From: Tetragonia tetragonoides
Taxonomy: Eukaryota > Streptophyta > Magnoliopsida > Caryophyllales > Aizoaceae
Assembly (NCBI GenBank): GCA_038025085.1
Contig: CM076146.1
Span: forward strand, 25,056,501-25,120,500
Direction: 5' to 3'
DNA length: 64,000 bases
Shown: positions 22,449 through 34,455 of the stretch, in pieces
How positions within the stretch are numbered: position 1 is the first letter of the stretch
Layout: the number at the start of each line of letters is the position of its first letter
Notes under the pieces: model-generated
The model's database searches: none
Told to the model about the DNA's origin: nothing
What the model saw: only the letters and a program-made list of their open reading frames with translations
Made by a program: the position numbers and the translations under genes

Positions 22449-25400
22449 ATGGCTTCCCTTCTCTCTCTCTCCTCAAATCCCTCTCTTCACAACCCCATTT
22501 CCTCAAATTTCAAAGGAAACATCCACATTCTAACCAAAACCCCATTCAATTTCACATCTTTCAAGCTCAATTTGAAGAGCATTGTAAGAGAAAGAACCAA
22601 TAGAACCTCTCTAGTTGTAATCAATCAAGCTAGTGCTTCACCAACAGCAGCAGTTGCGACTACTCAAACCCGGTTTCGGCTCGATAACCTCGGTCCGCAA
22701 CCGGGTTCGAGAAAGAAGGCAAAGAGAAAGGGAAGAGGTCATGCTGCTGGACAAGGAGGGAGTTGTGGGTTTGGTATGAGAGGCCAGAAATCAAGGTCTG
22801 GGCCTGGTGTTATGAGGGGTTTTGAAGGTGGGCAGATGCCCCTTTACAGAAGGTTACCCAAATTGAGAGGAATTGCTGGTGGTAAGTAAAAAAGTTTGGG
22901 TTTTTATTGTTGTTGTTGTAATTTGGAATTTTGATGATATTGTGTTTATGGGATTTGGTTATTGTTGGTTGGTTAGGTTAGTATAAAATGATGGTTTAAT
23001 TTAGGGATTAAAATTGTTGTGGGTGTTTGGGAAATTGATGGATGGTTAGAAGTAGTAGAGTGTAGACCCACATTTGTGTTGCTCTAATGTTTGTAAGTTT
23101 GAACGAGGTAAGCCGAGAATTCTGGGTTTTTATTGTTGCTGGAATTTGCCATTTTGATGCTTTTGTGTTTATGGGGTTTGAGTCATTGTTTGTTGTTTAG
23201 GTTAGTGTGAAAAGATGATTTAATTTAGGCCTAAAGTTGTTCTGGGTATTTGGAGAATGGATCATTGGCTTGGAAATTGGAGATAAAAGCATGAATCTTT
23301 ATAGTGTAGACCCATATTTGTGTTTCTCTGAAAATCATGTTTGAATGATTTACAGGATGGAGATATGAATTCTAGTCTATATGGTGCTTTTTGTATGATG
23401 CTGTAATCTAGATGGAATAGGGGTATATGTTAGAATCAATTAGTAAAGGGATCAAGGGGAATCATCGTGAGTCCTACTTCTGTTAAAGAAATTGTTAGAT
23501 AACATGGGTGTCCAAGCTTTTGCTTGACTACTTAACGACCAGGAAAAACTCCAGTGGCCCAGGGGGGACTCGGTAGTTCTGTTGAATATTGGATAGATGA
23601 ATTCACCATATGTTAGATGGTCATTCCAACAAAGCTTTGCAATTGCTACATACCTACATGACAATATTACATGCACCACTAGGAACAGATAGAGGAAAAA
23701 CCTTAATTGGAATACATCACCAAAGGGTAAGGAGATAAATATCAACCTAAACAATGCCCAAAGGGCTTACTTAATACTCACATATCACTTGATTTATTAC
23801 AGATTGCAACTTGCAAGCTATTCCTGTTTATAAGATTATTTTAGATAGTATTCCAGCTCGTCATCTAATGTAGCTGCTCATTTTATGTGGCTAGCATCGA
23901 CACCATTGTATTTCTCTTCCCTTGCGCTACTGAGTAAGTGAGTAGCCTTCAAAGTTAGACACATCTGCTTATCGAAGTCTATCAAAGTCCATCCTTTTAG
24001 GCTTTTGGTGTAATGTAACTAAAGCCATCTTGTGTCTAATTTCCGCAAATGGTGATAACTCAACCTTCACTTGCAGTTAATAAACCAAGGCTCCTAGAAG
24101 TGTAATATGCAGAACATCAGAGTTTTAGATAGAGAAAAAGTATATTATAAAGAACTCAGAAATACAGCATGAGAGAACGAGGACTAGTAGTTCTCTACAG
24201 AAAGTCTAAAGAACTATTTACAAATCAGCCCAATGTCTTCAAATCTTTGAAATAAATATCCGAAACATCATTAGAGTCACACAGTTGGTATAACTCTTAC
24301 GTATGACTTTATATGTCTCTTTGCATGTTATAACTCGTACGTATGACTTTATATGTGAACTCCATTTTCTGTCTCACAGTTGGTATAACTCTTACGTATG
24401 ACTCTATATGTCTCTTTGCATGTTAAGAGCACAACTTCTAATGGTGATTTGCAATTTGTGCTGCAACTGTTATTGTGCATTTATTGGTTGCCTGACATCG
24501 GCGTATATAAGGCTGTCTAATTTATTAATAGTGATTTCCTGACTATATGCATTTGATCCTTGAACATTTGATTACTTTTTTAGTGTTAGATACTAAACTT
24601 TGTAGCATCCTACTCAATGTATGCTTCTACCTGTTCTGAATATAGACCTCTCATTTAAGTTACCTCTGTATATACGTCATTGTGTTTCTATAGGTATGCG
24701 TGCGGGACTGCCAAAGTATGTGCCTGTAAACCTGAGAGATATAGAAAATGCGGGATTTGAGGAAGGTGAAGAAGTATCGCTGGAGTCCTTGACGGAGAAG
24801 CGTATTATCAATCCATCTGGAAGAGAAAGAAAGTTGCCACTAAAGGTAAGGCTTTTTGGTCACTTAAGCTGAAAAAGAAGTTCAGTTTCTTAACCAATTG
24901 TGCTTATGCTGAAATGATGTTATACTACCCATGTTCCTTCATGTGACTTTCCTGAAGCATAAACTATGCTTAAAGTGCTTCTGTTATGCAGGTTGTGTAA
25001 ACTAGCCTGTCTAGTCTTATATTAGTCACAACACACCCCTTCCTTATACTCCCAGTGTGCAAAACTTTCTCATGAATACTTTATCTGTTGTGTTTATTTT
25101 TACCCCTAGTTGGATTGTTGACTAAGTCCACTATTATAGCTTTTGCCGCCAACATGATATCAAACGAATCAACATTTGCCCATGAAGATGGGTCGGCCAT
25201 GGAAGAAATTACTAAGTTTGACTGTCGCTCTCAGTTATCTTAAGGCAAGCCTTTGGCTAGGGGTTGGGTCATTCTTGATTAATCTTGTCATTCTTTTGCT
25301 ACTCGCCTGAGATGTGGGCATGTATTATTGCCTTTGTGAACATACTTGTGCTTCTGTTACCAAATATTGGTTAGATAGAATTCTGCAGTACATATTGTTT

Positions 25401-27329
25401 GATATATTTTTTTCGGATAATATTACGGTAATGCTGCATTTGTGTGGCTCTTTGTGTTTCTCATAATGGCATACCGTGTGCTAAAACTTGTGAGCAAACA
25501 AGAAATACTGAGTGTGTAAAGTGTACTAGGTTCTCTTTTAAGTTGTGCCTACTTCGATGTAGAGGGGTCTATGGGCTATTATACTGAATCCAATTCATTA
25601 AGACTTGTGAAATTAGGTTTAGTATTCCAATTAATCAACAGAAGCAGAAAATGAGAAAATGAATAAATTAGAAAAATAACAATTGTGGCCCATAAGATGA
25701 ATTTTGTAGTTTGCTGTCAATTTAACTTCACAGCATGCCCCTTTTTTTGGTTGGGTTTTCGCTTTACATAGGAATCTCGAGGAGCCTGGAAGATGGCCTT
25801 CAATTGATAAAAACATATTCCACTAATTAAAGAGATTGTTTTCATTCTGTTGCTATTTGCCTGAACCGCAGGCATGTATTCTTGCTTTTGTGTGCTTCTT
25901 TTACTGAATATTTGCTTAGGTAGGATTCTGCAGTTCATATTGCTTTATATATTTTCTCGGATATTTTTACTGCTGCAAAGAAAGAATTGTAGTGATTATG
26001 CTACCTTTTAGATTTTAGAAGCAAGTGGTATTGATTTTGCCTAGCATTCCTGTCCAACATCTTTCGAGCTTGATTGCTTGAAGCCTTGAACTTCCAAAAG
26101 AATTAGGATGTGCATTTAGGTTCTTCTACAAGTAGTTACAGAAAGAGGCCATAATCAGTCATCATTCAGCTATGTATTGTAATAAGTAGAAAATAATGGT
26201 GGTTAAGAAGCGCTCTATTGGCTTGCCGCGTAGGAATCTCTGCTTGCTGACACTGATCATGTCCCAAGTTGTAAAAAAAAATAAAAAAAAACTGCCTACA
26301 CATAGAGTATTGTGATGCTTTGAAGCCAGAAATGAGCATATCCTAAATTTGTTGGATAGTTTTGCCCGCACCAGACTTCTCTATAGGCTTGTATGCCAAG
26401 TCACCAACCCATCAAGCCATCTTCTTTACTCTTCCGCATGTCATCTGTGAAGTCACTCTTTTCATGGTTTGAAATTAACTTTGTGTTCATGTGATGGGAA
26501 AGACTGCAGTCTCGGGGCCATTCAAGTTTTGTTACCACTTGTAACAAATCTTTAATCCTAAACTCCATCTCTGAATGCTCGTAGCTTATAAAGTTTCTTT
26601 GTTTCTTCTGTAAAGCTGTTGATCAGCCTTTAATAGAACAATGGAAAGGGAAAAGGGAACCATATTTTATGAGCAGAGTTTGAAGGTTTTGAGGATATTG
26701 TTGTCTTCTGAAAACTGATGAGTTATTTAATCAATAACTTTTAACTGGTCACAAGCATGGTTTACTATGCTGTTGCATTGGTCTCCTCCTCTGTTTAACT
26801 GGCCTATTATTAATGTCATTTTTGAGCTAGTTCCACCAACTGCATCTTGAACTTCTAGTGAGGGGCTTCTATTTTCATATGTTACTGGGAACTCAGATGT
26901 AATTAGAAACTGAAAGTGCCCTATTTCCTGAACTTGACCCTCCTTGATTTCTCCTTTCTGGTGTCAGTGAAGCACTACCTCTCTTACTATTTCCCCGAAA
27001 TGAATAGGAAAAACAATAGACGAGTTTTGGTTTTTTGATTGAGAATGCTACTCATGGTTTGATATTTTTTGGAACTTGCTGAGTCTGTCTTCTGGTTTCA
27101 GGTTCTTGGAGAAGGAGAACTAAGCACAAAACTAAACATAAAGGCCCGTGCCTTCTCTGAACAAGCTAAAGAGAAGCTCGAGGCTGCAGGTTGCTCTCTA
27201 ACAGTGCTACCAGGAAGAAAGAAATGGGTGAAACCGTCAGTGGCCAAGAATCTTGCTCGTGCAGATGAATACTTTGCAAAGAAACGAGCTGCTCTGGCAG
27301 CTTCCTCTGCTGAAACTGATTCTGCTTAA
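22449..27329 (+). CDS. RPL15: Plastid 50S ribosomal protein uL15c
   Basis: A nuclear-encoded large-subunit protein of the chloroplast ribosome, binding 23S rRNA and important in late 50S assembly. Exons 22449-22881, 24694-24845 and 27102-27329 give 270 residues, close to the known plastid protein. The first ~70 residues are Ser/Thr-rich and low in acidic residues, as in a transit peptide. The bacterial-type core starts near [21 protein letters not shown], with [35 protein letters not shown], then [32 protein letters not shown] and [18 protein letters not shown]. Splice sites are GGTG|GTAAGT / CTATAG|GT and AAAG|GTAAGG / TTTCAG|GT; both joins keep the frame. The start is the ATG at 22449, the first in the frame before the transit peptide. 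No damage seen; it looks functional. Confidence 0.95.
22882..24693 (+). other. Intron 1 of RPL15
   Basis: 1.8 kb, GT-AG. It holds an imperfect 95-bp-period repeat at 24280-24425. No gene in either strand was supported. Confidence 0.85.
24280..24425. repeat. 95-bp-period direct repeat in intron 1
   Basis: CACAGTTGGTATAACTCTTA and the following 30 bp appear at 24280-24330 and again at 24375-24425, with a partial third copy (TAACTCGTACGTATGACT) between. Confidence 0.85.
24846..27101 (+). other. Intron 2 of RPL15
   Basis: 2.3 kb, GT-AG. Two diverged copies of a ~110-bp segment (about 25310-25440 and 25855-25975), both with GGCATGTATT...TTGC and ATTCTGCAGT.CATATTG, lie about 535 bp apart. No coding sequence seen. 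Confidence 0.8.
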
Positions 27330-27578
27330 ATTTGCTGTTGCTAGTCGCCATTGACCGATTACAACCCCAGAAAGATATGTAAAGCAAGTGTATCAAATCA
27401 TTTTGTCCTCTCTCTTTGTAGATGCTTAATCTTCTCTTGTTCCAGATAATTTCATAGTGTATAATCATTACTCATCCAATTGAGCTTTTGTTGTTTCATA
27501 TTCATCACTTACTTGTTTGCCTTTACTTCTCTTATGGTGTTTGTGATATGACTTATATCCCATGTTTTTTCCTCATAA

Positions 27579-27766
27579 ATTTTTTTGGTTCAACACCGGT
27601 GGTATTCATCGTCCACCACAGTAACCTCCCCGCGCTGGTTTGTAGGCACCACAAAGGGTAGGACAGCTGGCCAAGGGATTTAAGGTTGTTCCATGCCCAA
27701 TACGAAATTCGAATTCCCGACCTTGATTAAGGATGGATGAGTCCTTACTACTCAACCACACCCCCT
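27579..27766 (-). mobile_element. tRNA-derived SINE copy
   Basis: T run at 27580-27586 (the A tail on the other strand), CGTCCACCACAGTAAC, TTTGTAGGCACC, CAGCTGGCCAAGG, B-box complement (CGAAATTCGAATTC) and A-box complement (CTACTCAACCACACC). Same family and orientation as 9738-9942. It lies just past the RPL15 3' end. Confidence 0.85.
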
Positions 27767-29819
27767 TGATTAAGAACACAAAATAGTAGTTGCGAAAAAA
27801 CACAATAAATAAAAATTGTTTTCCTAGTGTTGGGATTGGATAAGGCCAACTTGGTTGGTATTCTTAGAATCTGATATCTTATGTTGACACTCTTCAAGTG
27901 AAGATTATTCATTTTCCAAATCTCATACAGGGAAAGAGGAGTTTTATTTTGAAGAAAAGTCCCAGTAGTCAATTAAAGGTAAAGTTATACACTTTATACT
28001 GTGGTTGACATCATATGATTTTTTGGCTAATTATAAATGTAACCCTATTGGTATAATTCACGTGAAAATATGTTCATTTAGTAGTAGCAAGTAACAACTA
28101 CCAACAAAGGTGGTGCTTCAGCCTCCGGTGGTTCCAAACTTACTTTCAATTGGTTTGGTAAGAAAAAGTGTTGGGTTCGGATCCTCATTCCCTCAATGCC
28201 TTCTATCTACTGATTTTTAGGAACTATACTAGTCCATTGTTGATGCTATGTTGACGGGGCTAGTACTATTATTGGCTGTTTAGTTAATCTGATATGTTTG
28301 CTATTGAACACAAATCCAAACATAACATAGTGAAGAGTATGTGTCTCGTTCGGCATTCACTCACCCCCACTTATTTGACGAGCAAAAAGTCGCAAGTAAC
28401 AAGCATCAGAATTTGGCACGCCACGCTTAATGTTGATAGCAGATGGGGGAATGAAAAGGACATCAATGAATATAATCAACAAAAAATTACCCCTTTTTAA
28501 CTATTTAAGGTCTTTAATGTGACAGTCTACCTTATTTTTTACTACTTGATGCTCCACTGGCAACAGATTGCTTGGGATTCCCATTTGTGGTATGGTGATG
28601 TCCCACGACGTTGTTATCTGACTTTAAATGTTTCTCGTTGACATGTTCTCCGTTAGGTAATACTACTAGCTACCCAGAAACAATTGTCACTTTCACTGAA
28701 TCAAGTTAGCCCTTGAACTTGAACTTGAACTTGGCCTAATTCGAATGCTACTTTATATTAGCCACTAGGAAACCCCAATGAGGTCACTTTGCTATCTTTG
28801 ATTCACCGGCTATAATATAATAAGAGACCCAACTTCACTATCAGAAGGTAATTCGATTTGTCTTGCATGTGACATCCAGATTCCAGAACAAACCGATATG
28901 AAACACCAACGCTGCGCTATTCCCACAAAACATCCCCCAACTATTTCAAAGGTGAAATGGCCAATTTACTTTCTTCTTTTTTTTTTTTTTTCTTTGACAA
29001 ATGAGCATGTTTAGAAAAAGTCAACTCACTATCAAATGAGTTTAAAAGAACGTCCTATGCCAAAAACTTAAGCTAGGAGTGAAGCTAACTGAGGCCATGT
29101 TCTTTTTTTTCTTTTTCTTTTTTTTTTTTTTCTTACAAACTGAGGCCATGTTCTTTTTTTTTGGTTTGGAACTGAGGCCATGTTCTTTAATCGTTAACAT
29201 TTTGTTTTCCTCTTCTTAGTGTTCTGTAACTTTACTCAGCTCCATTTGCATGTTCTATTTCATTTTCTTATGTTCATTTCACGTTACAATTCATTTGACA
29301 TGTGTCGAGTTTGGTTCAGTTCTAGTCTCTTACCTTCTGTTCAATTTCGTTCGAAAACTTTATACCAAATTATTTCTGATATTGTCTAATAGCAAGCTAT
29401 AGGACATGAGTCCGCACATCGATTTTATGAGGCATTAATGTGGGGTTTATATAGATTTATAAGTTCTCCTACCTTTTGAGGTTGGGCTCTCCTATAAATT
29501 TGAATAAATTGGTTTCAAAGCCGCCACCACTCACTGTGTCACTCCTAGAGTGACTAGGCTGCGGAGTGTGGTGGATTGATACCATTTAATTACAAGATAT
29601 GGAATTTGAGCTAGATTTTGGGGCTGGACTCTCTTATAAATTTGTATCAATTGCCTAATATTATTATTTTTTTAATCTAAACATTGCCATAAACTCTAAA
29701 ATTAAAATTTAGAAGTGGTTCAGTTTCAAGTTCACTTTAAAATTAAAAGTACAAAGACGAGGAGGGGGAGAAATTTAAAAAAAAGAAAGTTAAAATTTCC
29801 GAGCAAAAACATTAATTAA

Positions 29820-30010
29820 GGTGTCACGTGAGAGGGACACGTGGGGGTTGGGGGTTAATCAGAAATTTCAAAGATAAAAAATAAAAGAGAAGGTGAGAAC
29901 GTGGGCAATAGACGTCATTTTCTCCACAGGCCGAGACCGTACAGCGGAAAACATGCTGCGCTCGCTCGCGCGCTCTCTCTCTCTCTCTCCCCAGTCTGAG
30001 TCTCAGATCT
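29820..30010 (+). promoter_or_regulatory. Paired G-boxes followed by a CT-rich leader-like stretch, no gene found
   Basis: Two CACGTG cores 13 bp apart (GTCACGTGAG at 29823-29832 and GACACGTGGG at 29836-29845) resemble ABRE/G-box sites. About 130 bp further is CGCTCGCTCGCGCGCTCTCTC... and CAGTCTGAGTCTCAGATC, which look like a 5' leader. No downstream coding sequence was found, so this may be a relic or a non-coding transcript. Confidence 0.3.
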
Positions 30011-30557
30011 AGCTTAGCCTAATCTGACTCTTTTTCCCTTTTTTATTTTTGTATTTATCTCTTTCATTACCATGTGATGGTGAGAGATTAGAAAGGAGAA
30101 AACTACCCTTGGCTTGGCTCCTGTATCATTCAAAAGCCATAAAAAAATTTATTGCAAAACTAATAAGAGGCCAAAGCCAATAGCACTAAAAATTCTTCAG
30201 AGATGACAAAGTGCACTAATTTTTCTTTTATTTTTTTGTAATAAAGAAACAACAAGTGGACCTAAGTGAATATCAAGTTCTCTACAACAACCTAAAATGG
30301 ATAAATTTTGTTATAGAAATGAGTGGATCCAAATAATCCTGCAAAAAAAAGGTTAGCTTGATTCTCATTATCATCTATTAGAGTAGTACTATAAGAGTAA
30401 GAAACACGCATAAATAAGACTCTAAGAGTTGCCTATCAATAGCTACAATGAATGATTGTAAAAGCTACGGCTTAGCTTGAAACTTACCGTCAGTTTTTTC
30501 TACTCTCAATTATCAAACAATTTATCAGATTATTTTCAATTTGCAACTATAATTATA

Positions 30558-31096
30558 GATGTGTTTTTTTTCATTTATTCTCACTGACGGTGCGTTCTTT
30601 AAAGTTTACATGGTCAGTTCGGTTGAAGTTAGATATTAATTCAGTGATTTGAAATTCAATTAAATGATGTTCAATTTAGTTTAGTGGTGTTGAGTAAATG
30701 ATGTTCAGTTTAGTTTAGTGGTGTTGAGTTTAAAAACATACTTTTTGTCTCACATATTAAGTTGGGTTCAATTCAGTTTAGTGGTGTCCAATTCATTGAT
30801 GTTGAATTCAATTCAGTTATGGTAAGTTCAGCTTTAAAGAACGCACCCTGATTCTCACTGATTTTGTAAGGTCCTCTCACTAATTCTCACTGATTGGGTA
30901 AGGTATTGCCACTGATTCTCACTGATTCAATAAGGTCCTGCCACAAATTCGGTGAATAGAAATGTGGGTCCTACCACTGATTTTCACTGATTGAATAAGG
31001 TCCTAGTACCACTGATTCGCACTGATTGAGTAAAGTCTTGCCACTTATTTCCACTGATTGAGTAATGTCTAATAAGTGCAAAAGAACAACACACCC
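30558..31096. mobile_element. MITE with CACTGATTCTCACTGATT interior, interrupted by another MITE
   Basis: The right end reads AAAAGAACAACACACCC; the left end is a degenerate GATGTGTTTTTTTTC. The interior has repeated TCACTGATT...GGTAAGGTC units. The same units and ends (GGGTGTGTTCTTTT) occur in the better preserved element at 38812-39139, so this is a second member interrupted by the MITE at 30589-30847. Confidence 0.6.
30589..30847. mobile_element. MITE with perfect 16-bp inverted ends
   Basis: Begins GGTGCGTTCTTTAAAG and ends CTTTAAAGAACGCACC, exact reverse complements. The interior is built of TTCAGTTTAGTGGTGT units. Related copies: 32756-33010 and 56741-57011. TCACTGA on the left and CTGATTCTCACTG on the right belong to the host MITE. 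Confidence 0.85.
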
Positions 31097-31284
31097 TATA
31101 CGAAACTATCCATATTAACTTTCACTTGCACTTACAGTTACAACATTCGCTATTTGTAGCAACTTAACTATTTTCTACTATTTTCTTTAAATTTATAACG
31201 TTCACAAGAATCACAACAGTAGTAGCTATTTTTGCCAAATATCACCATAGTCCATTACTCCATTTGCACCAACTGTGTGAACTG

Positions 31285-31425
31285 TTTGAAGAGTAAGTCT
31301 TGTATGAGACCAACTCACAAAAAAATTGGGTCATTTTGAGTTATAAGGGTCCCTTATTTCACTATAAATTAAGTGACCCTCATCTTACCGAAAATTTTTG
31401 TAAAACGGCCTTAAACAAAATTTTT
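31285..31425. repeat. Short repeat, GTCTTGTATGAGACCAACTCAC family
   Basis: Shares its start (AAGTCTTGT.TGAGACCAACT), AAATTGGGTCA and GTGACCC...TCT.ACC.AAA stretches with 57241-57390. Two copies in one window suggest a mobile repeat; ends were not defined. Confidence 0.5.
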
Positions 31426-32072
31426 GGGGTGTTTGAATACTTGTGTGTTCTTTTCAATTTATCAGTTAGTTGTTCAATTAGTAGTTTAGTTCAGCTCAAT
31501 GATGTTTTGTTCACTTCAGGAAAGCTCACTTAAAGACATTAAAGTGTACTTTTTCTCTCACATATTATTATTTAGTTCATTGTAGGAGAGTTCACTTCAA
31601 AGACCTAATTTCAATTGTGAATGATTGTGTAGTCAACTTCAACTCTTACGAGAAGTTGGGGAGTTTGATCTAATATGATGCTTGTTGACGATACGCCTTT
31701 TGCCATTTTGGCCTAATAAAAAACTTCTAATTATCAAGAAAAAAAAAACTGATTGCGAAAGTTAGGTCTATGGGTGAGCCAAAGATAGCAAAGTGAAGAT
31801 GTAAAGAGAATAGTTGTGTACTTGTGTCTTACCTTGTCCTTAATGAACTAATTAAATTGAACTGGACACACACTAACCTGAGTAGTAATATGTGAGAGAA
31901 AAAGTAAATATGTCACTAAATTAAAAGTCACTAACTAAATTAAATTGAGTTTAACTCCATTAAACTGAACTAAATCGCACCAATTCAAAAATAAGTAAAC
32001 AAAAAGACACTCATAATTTAATGTTTCTCACCACTCTCGTGGTTAAAGACGAAAAAGGGTAATTCTCGAAGA
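31426..32072. other. Intergenic sequence, GTTCAGTT-type repeat fragments
   Basis: Fragments of the ACTGAACT/AGTTCAGT family occur (31440-31600 and 31850-32000) without clear ends. No gene. Confidence 0.5.
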
Positions 32073-32080
32073 GTATTATC

Positions 32081-32236
32081 CAGGGGCGTATCTAGCCCGG
32101 GACACCGGTGTCCCGGGCGGTGCCCCGGGCACTCAATTTTTTTGAAATTTTTTTGAAAATTATTTGTTTTGGCACTCTTATTATATAATAAGTTGGTTTT
32201 TACACCCATATAATTAGTTTTCTAGATCCGCCATTG
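32081..32236. mobile_element. hAT-like MITE with perfect 8-bp target duplication
   Basis: 156 bp, CAGGGGCGTATCTAGCCCGG...TTTCTAGATCCGCCATTG, with flanking GTATTATC at 32073-32080 and 32237-32244. Inside is a GC-rich perfect palindrome (GCCCGGGACACCGGTGTCCCGGGC, 24 bp) that could fold. Same family as 10323-10519 in the opposite orientation. Confidence 0.92.
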
Positions 32237-32755
32237 GTATTATCCCAACAATTCTTACTCTTCAAAAAAAAATTGGACTAAAAAAGTTCAGAAGACAAGA
32301 GTATATGGACGTCATGGGTGTACAATACAGAGTACTTACATAGTTACATATATGATATATACCATTGCTTTGACATGAAAAACAAAATAAGGAAAGGGAG
32401 ATATATTTATTGATAAAAATAAAAGGCAGAAAGGCGTGGTTTGTGAAATGTGACAAGGAAATGGGGGATATGGAAAGATCCGCAAGAGATTTTTGACTTT
32501 TGACTACCAAACCGAACAGCTGGACACACTTACCATGTACCATTTCGCTGATCGCGGCATTTAGACGGTGTCAACAGATCTTATGATTTGGAATTAAACT
32601 ACATACTCTTTTCTTAACTTAACGCTTGCTGCTGTGGGCTTATGGGCTATGGCTTGACCCGATGAACCTAAATGGTGTTGCTCAGAAATTGACCATTACT
32701 CCATTAAGCTTTAGAATCACATAATTCGATGTAAGGCAGTTTAACTAAAATTATA

Positions 32756-33010
32756 GTGCATTTTTTAGAGCATAACTTATCAGAATTAAACTGAATTAAA
32801 CTGAACTAAACTGAATTAAACTGGACATCATTGAACTGAATTGGACATCACTGGAATCGAATTGAACACAATTTGATATGTGAGACAAAAAGTATGGTTC
32901 TGAACTCAGCACCACTGAACTGAACTGAACACCACTGAACTGAATATCACTGGAAATCACTAAATTGACATTTGAACTGAACTGACCATGTAAGCTCTAA
33001 AAAACGCACC
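32756..33010. mobile_element. MITE, GTGCNTTTTTTAGAGC ends
   Basis: Left end GTGCATTTTTTAGAGC, right end GCTCTAAAAAACGCAC: inverted with one mismatch. The interior is AACTGAACT/ACTGAATT repeats, as in 30589-30847. Confidence 0.8.
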
Positions 33011-34452
33011 ATTGGAGTGTTCTTTTTTACTGAACTGAATTGAATTCCACTTATAAGAAATAAAGAGTAATACGTGAGGAAAAAAAAGTAGACCACATTA
33101 CTGAATTGGACTAGACAGAGCTGAACTCCACTAAACCGAACTGAATTAATTACTGCAATTAATCATTTATTAGAGGAAGTGAATTACATAGGTGTATCCA
33201 ATTCAACAAAGAGCCTGTTTTTTTCACTTGAAAGAAACTGACTTGAACTAAACTAAATTGAAATGAACTTATTTGAACTAAACTGAATCAATTGTTTCAA
33301 CTTGACCTTTAACCCTTTATAACTCACTAAAACTCTTTTCAATTTTGGACTTATTTAAAAATATGTGGTGAAATCTTTCCAAAAATATATGTATGTCATC
33401 GAAAATTTATTTTAATCAAGGGATAAGTTCATGCATGAATTGTATAGAACTTCACTTGACTTAACCAAATTGGATTGAAATTAATCGAACTATAATATAA
33501 AAAAAAATTGATAAGAACATAGTCTAAATAGTTCATGGGAAAGGGAGGTTGGGGAGGTGCATTAGTGTTAAGGAAATGAGGAGAAATGAGAGATATACCT
33601 GGGAAGGGAGAAAGGGGGTAATTAAAGGGGTTAGTGTGTTTTTTCTTTCTTTTTCCTTTGAGTTATGCTATTGATTTTTTGAAAATTTTCCAAATTAATC
33701 TTTTTCTGCGAAAATTCCACCTCCGACAAGGGCAATGTTATTCAATTAATAAGCCAAATTAGTTTGTACTAAAATTACAATTACTAAAATTGGTGTTAAA
33801 TTTCGTAATTGGGGTAAAATATATGTTATTCATGCCAATTTCCTTATCTAATGCAAATTGTAGTCTTGCATATCATTTTGTTTACGAGACGATAAGGTGT
33901 TCATTAACAACAACGCTATATATGGTGCAGTCTTTGGCACAAATTTGGAATTTTCTTTTTACTACATAGTTATTTGTTGGTACATTATATGATGATTATA
34001 TTTGCACTAATATTTCATGATTTTTTTTTCCCATTTCATATAGAATCTCACCATAGATAACATCATAATATGATAGTTCTCCATATTTTACTCTATAATT
34101 GTAATACTGCCTTACAAAATGCATTAGCCAATACTATTAGCCCATCAATATGTCTCTAGCTATTGAAACGCAATGATCAATATGAATAATATCTCAAATG
34201 AAGTAACCAAAGATTGCTCTTCCAATTCAAGAAAAGTAACAAGAAAGCAAAATAATTTGAACAATGATGATACATGAAAACGTGAAAAAAGAAACAGGGA
34301 GCTATTTCAAATTTGATTGCATAGTGGTTAAACAGGCAGGGTAAAGACTAAAGAGACTAGACTCTAACCAAGGAGGTGCGATTCATCCATTCTTAAATAA
34401 GGTTGGGTGTTTGAATCCGTGTTTGGATTCTCTACTGTTTTATTTCTCTGAT
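33011..34452. other. Intergenic sequence
   Basis: ACTGAACT-type repeat fragments to about 33300, then AT-rich unassigned sequence. A weak tRNA-like B box (GGGTGTTTGAATCC) at 34405 is not accompanied by a tRNA or a SINE body. No gene. Confidence 0.55.
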
Positions 34453-34455
34453 GTC

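Larger units (their letters stand above)
27330..30550. other. 3' UTR of RPL15 and intergenic sequence
   Basis: Apart from a SINE (27579-27766), this stretch has poly-T tracts (28978-28991, 29103-29131) and a promoter-like patch at 29820-30010. No coding region supported. Confidence 0.6.
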
